This document shows positions 8,888 through 17,758 of a DNA stretch of 56,352 nucleotides, piece after piece; the first letter of the stretch is position 1, and the number at the start of each line of letters is the position of its first letter. The stretch is from NCBI GenBank assembly GCA_964517495.1, contig CAZFER010000038.1, forward strand, positions 1 through 56,352. The letters are read 5' to 3'. A program made the position numbers and the translations under genes. Origin of the DNA: CAZFER01 sp964517495. GTDB taxonomy: Bacteria; Hinthialibacterota; Hinthialibacteria; Hinthialibacterales; Hinthialibacteraceae. The notes beneath the pieces are model-generated. The model was given only the letters and a program-made list of their open reading frames with translations. It was not told the DNA's origin and ran no database searches.

Positions 8888-9823
8888 ATGAAACAATTTC
8901 ACATTCTCTTGATGGGATTTTTCTCAGCCCTTTTGATTCTTCAAATTCAGCCGCTTCCAGCCCAAGAAACGGATTTATCCTTCGAACGCGTTATGCGTGA
9001 ACAAATCACCATTTTGAGTGGGGATAAGGAAATCGCCGTTTATCACGCCGGGGCGGGATTGGATAAATCCTACTTTCACCCCCTTTGGACACCCGATCAC
9101 CGTTGCATTACCTACGATTCCCCCGCTGATCATGTCCATCACCGTGGATTATGCATCGGGTGGCCGGATGTTTCCAATATCGATTTTTGGGCTGAATCAA
9201 ACTCACCTGCTGGCCGTCGAGGCACCATTAAACCCATCGACATTGCCGTAGACAAAGAGAAAAACGGCCAGGTGCGTTTAGTTGAAAAGAACCGCTGGCA
9301 GGATCAAAACGGAACTGCCATGATCTCGGGCCGTTATATTTGGATTTTTTATCCACCACAGGGCAATCTGCAACTTTTGGATGTCGATATAAGGCTTGAA
9401 GCCCTTCAGCCAGAAATCGTGTTTGGTTCAGATGAGGGGCAGCCACGCACATATCATGGATTAACCATCCGGCTGGGTCCGTTTGCCGAACCGCGATTTT
9501 ACAATTCAGAAGGGGATGTTGGCGATGAAGCCTGTATGGGCAAACCCGCTAAATGGTGTGCCCTTTCCGGCTTGCAGAATGGGGGGCCTGTCACAGCGGC
9601 AATCTTCGATCACCCTCAAAATGATCGACACCCCTCCCGCTTCTTCGTCCTGGGCACGGGTATGCAATTCATTTCCACTTCACCCAACTACGCTACACCC
9701 AAAACGTTGAAAAAAGGAGAAACCTGGCATTTACGTTATCGAGTCGTGGCCGCCGGTGCTCCACAGCAAAACGTTGGTTGGAATTTAGACAAATTGTGGG
9801 TCAACTACGCCGAAGGGAGATAA
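8888..9823 (+). CDS. Exported DUF6807 (PmoA-like) protein
   Basis: 311 residues with a signal peptide (to about residue 25, LPAQ). The mature region carries family features: FHPLWTPDH, the His-rich DHVHHRGLCIGW, WAESN, and the late HHG-like TYHGLTIRLG and FDHPQNDRHPSRFF. Proteins annotated 'methane oxygenase PmoA' in planctomycete-like genomes belong here. They are not methane monooxygenase subunits and probably act on carbohydrates. A GGGAG ribosome-binding site lies eight bases before the ATG. The gene is convergent with the permease gene at 9860. Confidence 0.85.
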   Translation: MKQFHILLMGFFSALLILQIQPLPAQETDLSFERVMREQITILSGDKEIAVYHAGAGLDKSYFHPLWTPDHRCITYDSPADHVHHRGLCIGWPDVSNIDFWAESNSPAGRRGTIKPIDIAVDKEKNGQVRLVEKNRWQDQNGTAMISGRYIWIFYPPQGNLQLLDVDIRLEALQPEIVFGSDEGQPRTYHGLTIRLGPFAEPRFYNSEGDVGDEACMGKPAKWCALSGLQNGGPVTAAIFDHPQNDRHPSRFFVLGTGMQFISTSPNYATPKTLKKGETWHLRYRVVAAGAPQQNVGWNLDKLWVNYAEGR

Positions 9824-9859
9824 AATCCCAATAATCGGATTTACACGTAAACCGGCTTA

Positions 9860-11203
9860 TCAAGATTTTGTAACCCAGTTCATCAAACCTCGAAAGCCCT
9901 CTCCACCACGGACCTTGTCGAGTAAAACTGCGGCCAAAATAACCGCACCAAGCACAACCTGTTGGGTATAACTCTCAAGCCCCAGCAGGTTCATGCCGTT
10001 TTGTATCACAGAGATGATGAACGCGCCAATTAACGTACCAAAAATTTGTCCTGAACCTCCCGAGAGACTTGTTCCGCCCACCACCACAGCAGCAATAACA
10101 TAGAGTTCATACATCATACCCATGTTGGGTGTGCCCGTATTAATCTGTGAGGCTTGGATACAGCCCCCCAATCCAGCGGTCAATGCGCTGATGGTATAGA
10201 CAAATACGATAACAAGTCCAACTGGAATTCCCGAAAGGCGAGCCGCTTCATGATTACCTCCCACGGCATAAATATATCGGCCCAGCCGGGTATGAGCCAT
10301 AAAAATATGGGCGATACTGTAAAGCACAATCAGTAGAATAACCGTATTTGGAATACCTGCTGTACGTCCTTGCCCTAGCCAGGTAAGAGAATCGGGGACC
10401 TGATAGATAGAAAATCCCCCTGTGATTTGAAACGCCAGCCCACGAGCGATCATCATGACAGCAAGTGTTGTGATAAATGGAGCAACTTTGAATTTTGCCA
10501 CTAAAAAACCACCGATTGCCCCAATAGCGCCACTACTCAATGTTCCTGCAATAAAGCCAACAAACACCACCCATGCAGATGCTTCCAATCCACCCAGTTT
10601 CTTCATCACCAGCGTTCCGATCACAGCAGAAAGGGCAATCAAACTCCCCACCGATAAATCAATTCCAGCCGTGATGATCACCATCGTCATGCCAATCGCA
10701 ATCACTGCGATAACGACGATGCGATCGACAATGGCAATTAGATTCGAACCTTTGAGGAAGTCTGGCCATACATGGGAAGATGGTGTTAAGAGTTGAAAAT
10801 CAGTCAATCCTGGATATTTATCAGGAATAAGATCAAAAACTCCCCATTTTGAAACATCGCCTGTCGTTCCGATGGCGGCAAGTTTTTGCTCCTGATCTTT
10901 AATTTCATCCAGTTTTAAACGCAGGTCACGTGGTTTTCCAACGACCACTTGCGAGTGAGTAAAACCCGCTTGTTTTAATTGCACCCCCAGGTTTTTTGCA
11001 AATTGGGCACTGTCCGTATTTTGGGCACCGACAGCCAGTATGACATCAGAGGGATCATGCTGGTTTTTGATTTGATTTATAATTTGCTTGACAGCCTCAT
11101 CACCGGTAGGCATTTGTTCTTTCAACGTCAATACACTAAACAAAGCACAGAGCGCAAACAGAACCAATAACATGCCATAATCACTTGTGAATTTCTTAAA
11201 CAT
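9860..11203 (-). CDS. RbsC-family sugar ABC transporter permease with a periplasmic insert
   Basis: The last 300 residues are a standard branched-chain/ribose-type permease (BPD_transp_2): GMTMVIITAGIDLSVGSLIALS, the EAA-like loop GGNHEAARLSGI and VVGGTSLSGGSG. It differs from the usual 320-residue protein in having about 115 extra residues between the first membrane helix (about 10-28) and the second. This stretch (EAVKQIINQIKN, DVILAVGAQNTDSAQFAKNLG) looks soluble and alpha/beta. The ATG at 11203 is chosen because GAGAGG lies five bases upstream. The stop of the pseudopilin gene is only ten bases upstream, so they are probably co-transcribed. No ATPase or binding protein is encoded nearby, so partners must be elsewhere. 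Confidence 0.85.
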   Translation of the reverse strand: MFKKFTSDYGMLLVLFALCALFSVLTLKEQMPTGDEAVKQIINQIKNQHDPSDVILAVGAQNTDSAQFAKNLGVQLKQAGFTHSQVVVGKPRDLRLKLDEIKDQEQKLAAIGTTGDVSKWGVFDLIPDKYPGLTDFQLLTPSSHVWPDFLKGSNLIAIVDRIVVIAVIAIGMTMVIITAGIDLSVGSLIALSAVIGTLVMKKLGGLEASAWVVFVGFIAGTLSSGAIGAIGGFLVAKFKVAPFITTLAVMMIARGLAFQITGGFSIYQVPDSLTWLGQGRTAGIPNTVILLIVLYSIAHIFMAHTRLGRYIYAVGGNHEAARLSGIPVGLVIVFVYTISALTAGLGGCIQASQINTGTPNMGMMYELYVIAAVVVGGTSLSGGSGQIFGTLIGAFIISVIQNGMNLLGLESYTQQVVLGAVILAAVLLDKVRGGEGFRGLMNWVTKS

Positions 11204-11213
11204 GAACCTCTCG

Positions 11214-11861
11214 TTATCCGCCTCGTACAACGATATCACCTTTGCTATGCAACCCATTGGTGGCGGCGTAGGGTAGACCACGCAAACTTGAATCGTTTAA
11301 TTCCTCAGCTGTGGTATCAGGGCCGGAGCCAATCAGTACCCATTGGTTTCTCTTCAACGGTTGAATCCCAATCCGTTCCGCATTCCCTGGTTTAAGCGCA
11401 CCAAAGTTATGATTCTCTCCCGGGATGCCCGGATCATAATCTCCATACCAATATTTTCCATTCAACACAATAATAATTCGATCGCTGGTTTCGGTGAATT
11501 TTTCCAAAAAGGGATCATTGGGAATACTGGTCATGTATGAAACAGGGCTTGTTAGAGGCGCGTAAATATCCACATGGGTACGGGCTGGTGGATAAACATC
11601 ATCCACCGATCCCACTCCAAATTTTTTGATGCGATCCACACCGGGTTGAGTATCTTTATCCCATACATCAACCAGCAATAAATTCTGGTCAATACGGAAC
11701 GTTTCTATTCCTGTTCCCAACGAGCGCATATCAGCTTGTGAACGGGCGATTTTTGCCCTTAGTTGAGCATTGATAAAATTGGGAACCGCAATGGCGGCAA
11801 GGATTCCAATAATAGCAACAACGATCAGTAACTCAATTAAAGTGAAGGCAGATTTTTTCAT
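11214..11861 (-). CDS. Type II secretion/type IV pilin-like pseudopilin
   Basis: 215 residues starting MKKSAFTLIELLIVVAIIGI, a classic class III prepilin signal: Gly is replaced by Ala before F, with Glu at +5, then a hydrophobic helix. The exposed domain contains NAQLRAKIARSQADM and ends in TNGLHSKGDI, a pattern common among the many GspG-like pseudopilins of Hydrogenedentota/Sumerlaeota-like genomes. The ATG at 11861 follows GAGAAG. It sits 13 bases after the upstream secreted-protein gene and 10 bases before the permease gene. It is likely processed by a prepilin peptidase encoded elsewhere. Confidence 0.85.
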   Translation of the reverse strand: MKKSAFTLIELLIVVAIIGILAAIAVPNFINAQLRAKIARSQADMRSLGTGIETFRIDQNLLLVDVWDKDTQPGVDRIKKFGVGSVDDVYPPARTHVDIYAPLTSPVSYMTSIPNDPFLEKFTETSDRIIIVLNGKYWYGDYDPGIPGENHNFGALKPGNAERIGIQPLKRNQWVLIGSGPDTTAEELNDSSLRGLPYAATNGLHSKGDIVVRGG

Positions 11862-11874
11862 AATTTGAATCTTC

Positions 11875-13149
11875 TCAATATAAATACCACTCAGGCACAT
11901 CGGTCCCTACTCTCTGCAAACGCAATCCTGAATAAACAGACCGGTAATCTCCATTCCCCGGGTCTTCACCGGTCAAGGCGGGATGATCGACGATATCCTC
12001 AATGATGACATTGACTGTTTCCTGATCGGCTACGGTCACCGTTCCCAATGAGGATTCAATTATATTAAAACCAAATTTACCTAAAAAGTTACCATCTCGT
12101 CGGCCAAAGGTCATCATTTCATTCCCTTCAATGGCGGCAGAGATCGGGCATGGCCGGTTATCTTCACCCCATGTTCCCAAACTGCCATGCATTAAAAAGA
12201 CTTCGTAGGTCCCGCCATTTTGCACAGTTACAGAAGTTCGAAGCGCCGGGCAATCTTCGTTGCCATCATCCGCTGCCCTGGGACCACGAGAAACCAGCGA
12301 ATTCCCAAAAATCCCAATATCGCGCAAGCGCCAGAGATTATCAGTGCTGCTATTTCCGGCAGTCCAAACCGTGTCTTCAGCCAAACTATCATCCCTGGCG
12401 GTGGTGTTAAAACGATTCCCGCTTTTATCGGTTTGTTCCTGATAGGGAAGTGGATTTACCGTAATCACATCCGGTCCCCCTTCCAGAACCGTTAAGGTGA
12501 TCCCTTGATACATACACACCATCCATATGGCGGCCACTCCTTCCTGAGTGTCATCGACACGAATGGTAATAGTTTCGCCTGCTTCAACCGTGACTTCACC
12601 AATAACAGCATCATAAAAGAAAAGGCTGTCTCCCGGTTCGGGTTCTCCAAATTCATTGGGAATGGCAATCGCTGAACCACCGGCTAATTCATTCCCATTT
12701 TCAGCCGAATAGATTTCGAATGGTTCATCTCCCACTGCGGCTTGAATTTTTCCTTCCCCCGGAGCCGCCGTCGAATCCATATAATGAAATTTCACTTCAT
12801 ATGTCCCCCCAAATGCAACAGTTATGTTGGTTTGAATCTCTGGTGCATCTTCATCCGAGCCTGGACCATTGGAAACCACACCATCAAAACCCCTGGAATC
12901 CAATAAATCGGCTGGATAAAGAAACCATTTATTATCCTCTCGAATGAGAAATGGCTCATCGATTGGATATTCCACAATGGCGGATTGAGGCCCTGTTGAA
13001 TAAACATTCCCAAAGGTATCCTCTTGTTCTTCAATATGAACAGCAGGGAAAAACAGACTGAGATTTTGGCTGTGAGAGGATTCAATGATGATAAAATTCA
13101 TTACCAAAAAAGCGATCAAAAAGCATGTTACTCGTGTATTTAATTTCAT
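11875..13149 (-). CDS. Exported protein with two homologous beta-rich domains
   Basis: 424 residues from ATG 13149, which has an AGGAGGG site; the signal peptide ends near ESSHSQ. The mature part consists of two related domains, about residues 55-225 and 240-420. Each has a core reading D-[SN]-x-x-R-G-x-x-x...SRGP/SNGPG...EDAPEIQT or EDCPALRT, GGTYEVKF or GGTYEVFL, then a late GxVTV-x-x-x-ET(I/V) strand. This looks like a tandem carbohydrate-binding-type sandwich; I do not recognise a named family. It is the first gene of a three-gene operon with a pseudopilin and an RbsC-type permease. Its function is unknown. Confidence 0.75.
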   Translation of the reverse strand: MKLNTRVTCFLIAFLVMNFIIIESSHSQNLSLFFPAVHIEEQEDTFGNVYSTGPQSAIVEYPIDEPFLIREDNKWFLYPADLLDSRGFDGVVSNGPGSDEDAPEIQTNITVAFGGTYEVKFHYMDSTAAPGEGKIQAAVGDEPFEIYSAENGNELAGGSAIAIPNEFGEPEPGDSLFFYDAVIGEVTVEAGETITIRVDDTQEGVAAIWMVCMYQGITLTVLEGGPDVITVNPLPYQEQTDKSGNRFNTTARDDSLAEDTVWTAGNSSTDNLWRLRDIGIFGNSLVSRGPRAADDGNEDCPALRTSVTVQNGGTYEVFLMHGSLGTWGEDNRPCPISAAIEGNEMMTFGRRDGNFLGKFGFNIIESSLGTVTVADQETVNVIIEDIVDHPALTGEDPGNGDYRSVYSGLRLQRVGTDVPEWYLY

Positions 13150-13523
13150 TAATACCCTCCTTACCCCAAAAATCAGGGGGAATGAAATAATGTTGATCGA
13201 GCCTATCATGTTTAATCTCAATCTGTCAATTGAATTTTAATAAATTCAAACATTTTTTCATGTTAATCGATTCATTTAGTGTTTCAGGGGAAAGCCATTA
13301 TTACTTGATCGTGATATGGATATCTGCCAGATTTATTTATTACGTAATAAATAAATAGCATCGTCATTGATGGATAATAGGTGGATTGAATGGATCGTTC
13401 ATTGGACAATGGGTATAATGAAACAAAACATCCTCTGCTAACATGAATTGAGTGATCGAGGTTGTGGTTGTATAGTTATTCTTATACAAAAATCAATCAA
13501 AAAGTGAGAACAGTCTATAAACT
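13150..13523. other. 374-base divergent intergenic region
   Basis: This separates the minus-strand secreted-protein operon from the plus-strand yggT gene. It is AT-rich and must carry the promoters of both. Its one striking element is a perfect 26-base palindrome at 13331-13356 (listed separately). I see no RNA gene and no short coding sequence with a ribosome-binding site. Confidence 0.6.
13331..13356. promoter_or_regulatory. Perfect 26-bp palindrome centred on TACGTA
   Basis: The 13 bases ATTTATTTATTAC are followed directly by their exact reverse complement, giving a no-loop palindrome. Its position between two divergent transcription units and its dyad symmetry suit a dimeric-regulator operator. 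A short cruciform with no function is the alternative, since the sequence is A/T-only apart from the central CG. Confidence 0.55.
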
Positions 13524-13796
13524 ATGATTTTTATAATCAATTTATTAAACTCGGTGGTTCGTTTGTATGAGCTAATTATTATCGTGCGGTGTATTCTGTC
13601 CTGGGTGCAGGTCCCGCCACGCAATCCACTGGTCCGGCTTATTTATCAGTTGACTGATCCGCTGATGGATGCTGTGCGGCGTGCGTTTCCCTTTTTGGCA
13701 AGCGGTGGGATCGACTTCAGCCCCATTGTGATATTTCTATTAATTGATTTTACCCGGCGTTATATTATCTCATTGATGACCACCCCAATGTTCTAA
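13524..13796 (+). CDS. YggT family membrane protein
   Basis: 90 residues, the typical length. It has two hydrophobic segments (about 3-25 and 63-82) separated by a polar loop with the family signature RCILSWVQVPPRNPLVRLIYQ and TDPLM. YggT proteins are small integral membrane proteins linked to osmotic tolerance, cell division or SepF/cytochrome maturation contexts; the mechanism is not established. The ribosome-binding site is weak (GAGAAC). A short hairpin lies 33 bases downstream. Confidence 0.88.
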   Translation: MIFIINLLNSVVRLYELIIIVRCILSWVQVPPRNPLVRLIYQLTDPLMDAVRRAFPFLASGGIDFSPIVIFLLIDFTRRYIISLMTTPMF

Positions 13797-13828
13797 AAAC
13801 ATTGGCCTTCTGTTGAGTCATAGGCTGT

Positions 13829-13845
13829 GCAAGCGGGATGCTTGC
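13829..13845 (+). terminator. Possible weak terminator after yggT
   Basis: GCAAGC (13829-13834), loop GGGAT, GCTTGC (13840-13845), followed four bases later by TTTT. The six-pair stem is short, so attenuation or read-through into the next gene is possible. Confidence 0.4.
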
Positions 13846-13888
13846 GCATCTTTTAAACGTTTACTATTTAGAAAATGGAGAGATTGGC

Positions 13889-14755
13889 ATGTATCGAATC
13901 CTAATCATTACAATGATGTTTTGTTTTGCTTTTAGCAACGTAACTGTGTTCGCCGCTGAAAACGCATTGCGCGTGATGACCTTCAACATCCGTTATAACA
14001 ATCCTGGAGACGGAATTAACGCATGGCCCAACCGCAAGGATCATGTCGCCGATATGATCGGCACAAAGCACAAAGCCGATCTGGCGGGATTGCAGGAAGC
14101 GCTCAAAGGACAAATTGACGACCTGCAAGACCGCCTGGATGATTACACCTGGTTTGGCGTGGGACGTGATGATGGCAAGAATAAAGGGGAATACTGCCCA
14201 ATATTCTATCGCAAGGCGCGGTTCGAACTGTTGGATAATGGAACCTTTTGGTTGTCCGAATCCCCTTCCGTACCCGGCAGCCGTTCATGGGATGCCGCCA
14301 TTACCCGGATTGTGACATGGGGAAAGTTTAAAGACCTCAAAACAGAAAAAACCTTTTATCTGTTCAACACTCATTTCGATCATCGCGGTCGAGAGGCACG
14401 CTTTGAAAGCGCAAAACTAATTACCCAAAAAGCCCCGAAAATAGCGGGCGATACCCCCTATTTTGTAACGGGTGACTTCAACCTCCGTGAAACCACAGAG
14501 GCCTATGCCGTGTTAGCCGGCGATGATAGCCCTCTTGAAGATGCCCGTTATGCCAGCCAAAAACCTCACGAAGGGCCAACCGCAACATTTACTCGTAATC
14601 AATGGACTGAAACAGGCCCCCCAGAAAGCAAGATTGATTATGTTTTTGTTAAAAAAGGGCTTGAGGTTTTAACCCACAAGGTGCTGGATGATCAATATAA
14701 CGGGCGCTTCCCTTCCGATCATTTACCCGTTTTAATTGAGATCAATCTGAAATGA
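13889..14755 (+). CDS. Exported endonuclease/exonuclease/phosphatase family protein
   Basis: 289 residues from ATG 13889, preceded by GGAG; the signal peptide ends near VFAAE. EEP-fold motifs run in order: VMTFNIRYNNPGDG with Asn, DLAGLQEAL with the metal-binding Glu, FNTHFDHRG, YFVTGDFN and a C-terminal SDHLPVL with the catalytic Asp-His pair. Exported relatives include sphingomyelinase-like and sugar- or inositol-phosphate phosphodiesterases, so nucleic acid need not be the substrate. The addB-like start is three bases after its stop, so they are probably co-transcribed. Confidence 0.9.
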   Translation: MYRILIITMMFCFAFSNVTVFAAENALRVMTFNIRYNNPGDGINAWPNRKDHVADMIGTKHKADLAGLQEALKGQIDDLQDRLDDYTWFGVGRDDGKNKGEYCPIFYRKARFELLDNGTFWLSESPSVPGSRSWDAAITRIVTWGKFKDLKTEKTFYLFNTHFDHRGREARFESAKLITQKAPKIAGDTPYFVTGDFNLRETTEAYAVLAGDDSPLEDARYASQKPHEGPTATFTRNQWTETGPPESKIDYVFVKKGLEVLTHKVLDDQYNGRFPSDHLPVLIEINLK

Positions 14756-14758
14756 TAT

Positions 14759-17758
14759 ATGAATCAATTCATCCAGTCGTTGGCCAACATTTGTGAACGG
14801 CATGTTCTGAACGAGAAATGGTTAATCGCACCTAATCGGCGGGTAGGCTATCAATGGATAGATAGCGTCTGCCGAACAGGACAAGCGGCGGTTAATGTTC
14901 GGATATTTACGTTAAAATCACTCGCGTTGGAATTATCCGGCGATACCTTGGCTCACCGCAATGTGGCGCTTATCTCCAACGCTGATGGCGCGTTTATCAT
15001 GGAAGCGATTTGGAATCGCTTGCGTGAGAAACAGCTGCGTTATTTTTCATCCCTTCAACCGCGTCAGATGTTTTTCAATGGATTATTCAACACCCTCCAA
15101 TCAATAAGGCTTGCCGGTTTGAGTGTTGATTCATTTAAACATGAGCAGTTTGATACCCCCGAAAAAGGGGAGGATGTTTTTAACTTATTACGCGCCTATA
15201 AAGATGAACTGCAAAAACGTTGTGTTGTTGATTATGCGGATGTATTGCAATGGTCAATTCAAACCGCCAAAAAAGGTACGCATAAATTTCTGGATGGCCT
15301 AATGGTTCTCTTGCCAGAGTCAACAACATTATCCGTTCTAGAGCAAAAACTGCTTGATACGCTTCCTGAAGGAAAAGTAAATCAGCTGCCTGTCGATCCC
15401 CCCCGCCCATGTCCTGCCAGTAAAACGATGATCTTTCAAGCACTGGGTGAGTCAAATGAAGTGAGAGAGGTATTAAGACGATGCCTAAGGGCTGGTTATG
15501 CGTTGGATGAGGTGGAACTCATTCATACCAACAGCCAAACCTACCTTCCACTTATTTATGAGCTATCCCAGCGTATAAATACCAGTGACGATGCATCCAC
15601 ACATGGCCTTCCGGTTACTTTTGCCGAAGGAATTTCCACTCGTTACTCACGGCCAGGACGTGCCGTAAAAGCCTGGGTGGAGTGGATGCGAAATGATTAT
15701 ATGCAAAAAATCCTTGTCCTTATGATCGAAGAAGGCTTGCTTGAATTGCCTGAATCCATGCAGGGGACATGGGGCCATTTTCGCCTGGCAGAAATACTTA
15801 AATCCATTGGTATTGGTTTTGGCAGAAACCGTTATTTACGAATCTTAAACGATCAATTACAAGCCATAAACGAACGGATTAACGAAAAAATATCCCTTCA
15901 AGAGGAGGATGACGAATCCGATTTACAACGTGATATGGATTATTTGCGGCGGCGGGTGAATGGTATTCTTGCCATCATTCAAATGATCGAACGGCTGTTT
16001 GAGATTCAACCGGATGAGGAAAATTCACCTTTTAAACAATTGGACTCAGCACGGCGGTATATCGAAGAGTGCGTAAAGCATGAATCGGAATTAGATCACT
16101 ACAGCCGTAATCGGCTTTTGGATGAAATCAAACGCATGCAGCGTTGGTTTAAAGATGGTGAAGATGAATTTAACCTGGATATTTGGGCATGGCTGGCTGA
16201 TCTGCCGGACCAGCTTTATGTAATGGGCAGCGCTCCACGCCCAGGGCATTTGCATGTTTCCAATATTCAAAGCGGTGGACATTCAGGCAGAGAGCATATA
16301 TTTATAATTGGTATGGATGACAGCCGTTTCCCCGGTTCAGCATTACAGGATCCCATTTTGCTGGATCAGGAACGATCTGCGGTGTCACCCCATTTAACAC
16401 GCTCTTATCAACGTCTTGAGGAAAAAAGAGAAGAATTCTATTTAATGCTGGGTCGCTTAAGGGGCGATGTTACATTTGGATTCAGTGGCTATGATATTAT
16501 CGAAGATCGCGAGTGTTTCCCCAGCCCGATATTATTGGATGTTTATCGCTCACTCACGGAACAACCAGCGGCGGATCAACAGGACTTCATGAATTGGCTT
16601 GAACTTCCTGCTTCTTATACTTCAAATGACGAAGCGGGAGTCTATTCCCTGGATGAATGGTGGCTTTGGCGATTTTGTGGCTTTGAAACAATCTCCCAGT
16701 CTGATGAATTGGTCTTCAACCGCTTTCCCCACCTTCGGCGGGGCCAGGAAGCCACACAACAGCGCTATTCAAATGCATTGACATCCTATGATGGGATTGT
16801 TCCCGAAGCAGGCCAATGCATCGATGCGGCACAACCAGGAGCGAAAATTTTATCCGCCACCGCCTTGGAAACCGCAGGCAGCTGTCCATTGAAATTTTTC
16901 TTTCGTTATATCCTTGGAATTAAAGTCCCGGATGAATTCATTGTGGATACTGAACGCTGGCTTGATCCATTGGCCTACGGCAGTTTGTTGCACGATGTGT
17001 TTCATAAATTTATGCAGAACGTAATAGCAGCCGGTGAAACACCCTCTTACAAGCACCATAAAAAACAGCTGGATGATTTGTTGGAAGAAGAAATTAAAGA
17101 TTATGTGCATTTATACCCGCCTGTGAGTGAAAACGCTTATCGTGTCCAGTATAGCGAATTAAAACAAGCGGCTCATATTTTCTTGACCGATGAAGAAGTG
17201 TACGGCCAACACAGCCATGCTGTTTATCTTGAGCAATTGATCCAAGACCAATATGAAGGTAAAGCATCGATTCAGATTCAAGGCCGATTGGACCGTATCG
17301 ATCGTATCGAAGGCAAGACCAATAGTTTCACCCTGATCGATTATAAAACCGGTAGTGCCAGCAAATACGAAACCAAGGATATCTTTGATCATGGACGTAT
17401 CATGCAGCATGCCTTGTATGTAAAACTGGCCGACGCATGGCTCAAGAAAAACATATCTCCAAATGCCAAGTTGGAAAAATTCATCTTTTACTTCCCGAGT
17501 GTTAAAGGAAAAGGTCGCCGCATTGAAATGAATGCGGATACGTTACTGTCTAATGAAACGCCATTGTTGAATATCACTTCTTTGATGGCCAGTGGGTGTT
17601 TTATGCCCACCACCAACAGCCGTGATTGCCAATATTGTGATTATCAAGCGATTTGCGGGGATGTCGCAGCCATTACAGAAGCGAGCCAATTGAAACTGGA
17701 AAATCCTGAAAACTTTTTATCGCACCCCTTTGCGGAACTAAGACAAAATGACCGATAA
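14759..17758 (+). CDS. addB: AddB/RexB-like nuclease subunit with Fe-S PD-(D/E)XK domain
   Basis: 999 residues. The C-terminal nuclease shows GRLDRIDRIEG and LIDYKTGS (the Asp...Asp-Tyr-Lys core of PD-(D/E)XK nucleases, about residues 841-865). This is bracketed by a lone Cys in SCPLKFFF (about 708) and CQYCDYQAIC (about 956), the four-Cys iron-sulphur pattern of AddB. A helicase-like middle with SGREHIFIIGMDD and DILDQER-like residues matches inactivated AddB/RecC lobes. The N-terminus (LIAPNRRVGYQWID) lacks a Walker A GKT. Together with AddA it would process double-strand breaks to Chi-like sites. It overlaps addA by 11 bases. The symbol is assigned by architecture and partner. Confidence 0.85.
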   Translation: MNQFIQSLANICERHVLNEKWLIAPNRRVGYQWIDSVCRTGQAAVNVRIFTLKSLALELSGDTLAHRNVALISNADGAFIMEAIWNRLREKQLRYFSSLQPRQMFFNGLFNTLQSIRLAGLSVDSFKHEQFDTPEKGEDVFNLLRAYKDELQKRCVVDYADVLQWSIQTAKKGTHKFLDGLMVLLPESTTLSVLEQKLLDTLPEGKVNQLPVDPPRPCPASKTMIFQALGESNEVREVLRRCLRAGYALDEVELIHTNSQTYLPLIYELSQRINTSDDASTHGLPVTFAEGISTRYSRPGRAVKAWVEWMRNDYMQKILVLMIEEGLLELPESMQGTWGHFRLAEILKSIGIGFGRNRYLRILNDQLQAINERINEKISLQEEDDESDLQRDMDYLRRRVNGILAIIQMIERLFEIQPDEENSPFKQLDSARRYIEECVKHESELDHYSRNRLLDEIKRMQRWFKDGEDEFNLDIWAWLADLPDQLYVMGSAPRPGHLHVSNIQSGGHSGREHIFIIGMDDSRFPGSALQDPILLDQERSAVSPHLTRSYQRLEEKREEFYLMLGRLRGDVTFGFSGYDIIEDRECFPSPILLDVYRSLTEQPAADQQDFMNWLELPASYTSNDEAGVYSLDEWWLWRFCGFETISQSDELVFNRFPHLRRGQEATQQRYSNALTSYDGIVPEAGQCIDAAQPGAKILSATALETAGSCPLKFFFRYILGIKVPDEFIVDTERWLDPLAYGSLLHDVFHKFMQNVIAAGETPSYKHHKKQLDDLLEEEIKDYVHLYPPVSENAYRVQYSELKQAAHIFLTDEEVYGQHSHAVYLEQLIQDQYEGKASIQIQGRLDRIDRIEGKTNSFTLIDYKTGSASKYETKDIFDHGRIMQHALYVKLADAWLKKNISPNAKLEKFIFYFPSVKGKGRRIEMNADTLLSNETPLLNITSLMASGCFMPTTNSRDCQYCDYQAICGDVAAITEASQLKLENPENFLSHPFAELRQNDR

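Noticed and set aside
8888..9823. Methane monooxygenase (PmoA) function
   Set aside because: The family label is historical; no membrane helices or copper-site motifs of particulate methane monooxygenase are present, and the protein is a soluble exported DUF6807 member.
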